NCBI RefSeq assembly: GCF_000632715.1
Contig: NZ_BAWO01000013.1
Coordinates: 1 to 64,000 of the forward strand
DNA length: 64,000 nt
From: Parageobacillus caldoxylosilyticus NBRC 107762
GTDB taxonomy: Bacteria > Bacillota > Bacilli > Bacillales > Anoxybacillaceae
Reading direction: 5' to 3'
Made by a program: the position numbers and the translations under genes. The notes beneath the pieces were generated by a model. The model had not been told where the DNA came from, did not search any database, and was given only the letters and a program-made list of their open reading frames with translations. Of the stretch, positions 61,944 to 64,000 are shown one piece after another. How positions within the stretch are numbered: the stretch's first letter is position 1; each line of letters begins with the position of its first letter.

Positions 61944-62998
61944 TGTTATTTTCGATTCCAAAGATTGATAAAGAAATAGGAAAAGAGGTACGCGCTTACG
62001 TCGACCAATTGACAAAACCGGTTGGCAGCCTTGGCCGTTTAGAGAAATTAGCGATTGAATTGGCAGAAATGACAGGGAGCAAATTCCCCGATGTTTCCCC
62101 GCCTGGCGTGCTTGTGTTTGCTGCTGATCACGGTGTTGCGAAAGAAGGAGTGTCAGCGTTTCCGCCGGAAGTAACGGCACAAATGGTATGGAATTTTGTT
62201 CAAGGCGGCGCGGCGATTAACGTATTCAGCCGGCAAATCGGCGCCATATTTGCCATTGTTGATGTCGGGGTCGCTGCACCAATTGAACATAAAGCTGCAA
62301 TTTCGAAAAAAGTGCGGTACGGAACAAACAATTTTTGCGAAATGGAAGCGATGAGCGATGCGGAAGCGGAACAAGCGCTAATAGTTGGTTACGAACAAGC
62401 AAAGGAAATCATCGGCAAGGGGGCTCGTACTCTCATTGTCGGCGAAATGGGCATCGGCAATACGACGACCGCGAGTGCCATTTTAACGGCGGTGAGCGGC
62501 AAGCCAATGGAACAACTCGTCGGGAGAGGAACAGGCATTTCGGAAGAGAAGATGGTGCATAAAGTCCATGTCATTCGCCGTGCGTTGTCATTTCATAAGC
62601 CTGATCCGTCTAAACCGATTGAATTATTAGCCAAAATCGGTGGCTTGGAAATCGCTGCGATGGCAGGAGCGATGTTAGCGGCAGCGGAGCGGCGCGTTCC
62701 GATTTTATTGGACGGATTTATCTGTACGGTTGCTGCACTTGTAGCTAAGCTTTTCGCTCCGGATGTTGCCGATTATATGATTGCTGGTCATCGTTCTCAA
62801 GAAATTGGTCATCAAATTGCTCTTGAATTATTAGGGAAAGAGCCGCTCATCGATTTAAGCATGCGCCTTGGCGAAGGCAGCGGCGCGGCTGTGGCATTTC
62901 CGCTGTTGACATTTGCGACAGCGATGATAAAAGAAATGGCGACATTTGCTTCTGCCCATATTTCAAATTCTGTAGAAGGAGCAGGAAAACAATCATGA
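61943..62998 (+). CDS. cobT: Nicotinate-nucleotide-dimethylbenzimidazole phosphoribosyltransferase
   Basis: A 351-residue enzyme activating the lower-ligand base for nucleotide-loop assembly. Conserved TKPVGSLGRLEKLAIELAEM, FAADHGVAKEGVSAFPPEVT, GEMGIGNTTTASAILTAVSG and the catalytic Glu in SMRLGEGSGAAVAFPLL. It uses nicotinate mononucleotide, the product of pncB encoded 22 kb upstream in this window. Overlaps cobA by four bases. Confidence 0.96.
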   Translation: MLFSIPKIDKEIGKEVRAYVDQLTKPVGSLGRLEKLAIELAEMTGSKFPDVSPPGVLVFAADHGVAKEGVSAFPPEVTAQMVWNFVQGGAAINVFSRQIGAIFAIVDVGVAAPIEHKAAISKKVRYGTNNFCEMEAMSDAEAEQALIVGYEQAKEIIGKGARTLIVGEMGIGNTTTASAILTAVSGKPMEQLVGRGTGISEEKMVHKVHVIRRALSFHKPDPSKPIELLAKIGGLEIAAMAGAMLAAAERRVPILLDGFICTVAALVAKLFAPDVADYMIAGHRSQEIGHQIALELLGKEPLIDLSMRLGEGSGAAVAFPLLTFATAMIKEMATFASAHISNSVEGAGKQS

Positions 62999-63774
62999 CA
63001 AATGGAAAAGTATATATCGTCGGTGCCGGTCCCGGCGATGAAAAGCTGATTACCGTCTATGGATTGGAATGTATTCAACAAGCTGATGTCATTATTTACG
63101 ACCGGTTGATTAATAAAAATTTACTAAAATATGCCAAAAACGATGCGGAACTCATTTACTGCGGAAAAGAGCCGGGAAAGCACGCGCTCATTCAAGAATG
63201 GATTCATGAGCTGTTAGTCGAAAAAGCACAACAAGGAAAAATTGTCACTCGTCTAAAAGGGGGCGATCCTTGCGTTTTTGGACGGGCCGGGGAAGAAGCA
63301 GAGGTACTTGCGCATCATGGCATTCCATTTGTAATCGTTCCTGGCGTGACGGCGGGAATTGCAGCTGCCGCTTATGCCGGCATACCGGTTACACATCGGG
63401 AATATGCTGCTTCGTTTACCATTGTTACTGGCCACGGCCGTCAAGAAAAGGGAGATGACCGTCTTCATTGGGAAGGATTAGCGAAAGGAAGCGACACGAT
63501 TGCCTTTTATATGGGTGTCGGCAATTTGCCGTATATTTGCCAAAAGCTGATCGAACATGGAAAACCGTCGAATACTCCTGTGGCGGTGATCGAATGGGGA
63601 ACGACGGAACGACAACGCACGGCTGTCGGTACGTTGCAGACGATTGCCGATGTCGTCAAGAAAGCTGGTCTTTCCCATCCAGCGATTATTCTTGTCGGAG
63701 AGGTCGTTCGGCTCCGTGAAACGATTCAATGGTTTGCTGAGATGAACCGAGGTGAGACGGTTGCCACCACATAA
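62995..63774 (+). CDS. cobA: Uroporphyrinogen-III C-methyltransferase
   Basis: A 259-residue SAM-dependent SUMT (CysG-A type) forming precorrin-2, the entry to siroheme and B12. Signatures VGAGPGDEKLITVYGLECIQ and VTRLKGGDPCVFGRAGEEAE; also VPGVTAGIAAAAYAGIPVTH. It lacks a CysG-B domain, so oxidation to sirohydrochlorin must be done by a separate enzyme not in the window. Confidence 0.95.
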   Translation: MTNGKVYIVGAGPGDEKLITVYGLECIQQADVIIYDRLINKNLLKYAKNDAELIYCGKEPGKHALIQEWIHELLVEKAQQGKIVTRLKGGDPCVFGRAGEEAEVLAHHGIPFVIVPGVTAGIAAAAYAGIPVTHREYAASFTIVTGHGRQEKGDDRLHWEGLAKGSDTIAFYMGVGNLPYICQKLIEHGKPSNTPVAVIEWGTTERQRTAVGTLQTIADVVKKAGLSHPAIILVGEVVRLRETIQWFAEMNRGETVATT

Positions 63775-64000
63775 AAAGAAAGGGCGCATTATCATTTATA
63801 CGGGGGATGGAAAAGGAAAAACGACCGCCGCTCTCGGATTGGCGATACGAGCGGCAGGAAGGGGGAAAAAAGTCGCCGTCATTCAGTTTATTAAGTCACC
63901 GGAACGCATGTATGGCGAATATCTTATATTTCAAAAACTTGGAATCGAAATGTATCAAATGGGTGCCGGGTTTACGTGGACGAAAACGCCGGAAGTACAC
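63761..64000 (+). CDS. btuR: Cob(I)yrinate a,c-diamide adenosyltransferase, partial
   Basis: N-terminal 80 codons of a BtuR/CobO-type adenosyltransferase, cut by the window end. The P-loop is IIIYTGDGKGKTTAALGLAI, followed by GKKVAVIQFIKSPERMYGEY. It attaches the 5'-deoxyadenosyl group to cobalt. TTG 63761 lies four bases after AGGTGAG; an in-frame GTG at 63752 is an alternative. Overlaps the end of cobA by 14 bases; last gene seen in the operon. Confidence 0.92.
   Translation, partial: MPPHKKKGRIIIYTGDGKGKTTAALGLAIRAAGRGKKVAVIQFIKSPERMYGEYLIFQKLGIEMYQMGAGFTWTKTPEVH

Overview
The window looks like a chromosomal segment of a thermophilic, nitrate-respiring member of the Bacillaceae, most likely Geobacillus or Parageobacillus. 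This rests on Bacillus-type Shine-Dalgarno sites with frequent GTG and TTG starts, an Est30-type esterase, a KinB-like sensor kinase, an immune-inhibitor-A protease, a membrane-bound narGHJI nitrate reductase, a Sec-type nitrous oxide reductase and a Bacillus megaterium-style anaerobic cobalamin operon. The genus call is inference; no 16S gene is present.

Layout. 1-6.7 kb: nitrous oxide reduction cluster (anchored cytochrome c, nosZ, nosB-like, nosD, nosY, nosF, an unusual lipoprotein), tightly packed and ending at a terminator; its promoter lies outside the window. 6.7-10.4 kb: fructose operon fruR-fruK-fruA with tandem repeats in the promoter. 10.5-16.6 kb: a permease pair (YcgR/YcgQ type), a metallo-beta-lactamase-fold hydrolase, yjbQ, methionine aminopeptidase and an orphan sporulation-type histidine kinase. 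16.8-20.6 kb: secreted M6 metalloprotease, a small unknown protein and a uroporphyrinogen-III synthase-like protein.

20.7-31.4 kb is an anaerobic island: a two-gene 2-oxoacid:ferredoxin oxidoreductase, a hemerythrin protein and narGHJI (minus strand). Each of the three units has an Fnr-like palindrome centred 41.5 bases upstream of the transcription start predicted from its -10 box, so they are probably induced together when oxygen is absent. With the nos cluster this gives nitrate-to-nitrite and N2O-to-N2 steps; no nitrite or NO reductase is in the window.

31.5-48.3 kb is mixed housekeeping: YdjM-like membrane protein, Est30 carboxylesterase, a 1397-residue TPR protein carrying a C39-like cysteine peptidase domain, a second YidC, a deletion relic of nicotinamidase pncA directly ahead of pncB, a secreted oligoendopeptidase F, an aldo/keto reductase, topoisomerase III, a GNAT acetyltransferase, an HTH regulator, a truncated glycerophosphodiesterase and tRNA-Gln.

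48.9-64.0 kb is a B12 riboswitch with an intrinsic terminator followed by one long, largely overlapping operon: cbiW-like ferredoxin, a Ni/Co transporter, cbiH60, cbiX, cbiJ, cbiC, cbiD, cbiET, cbiL, cbiF, cbiG, cbiA, cbiP, cobT, cobA and btuR (cut by the window end). Together these cover cobalt uptake, cobalt insertion, corrin ring building, amidation and activation of the lower-ligand base.
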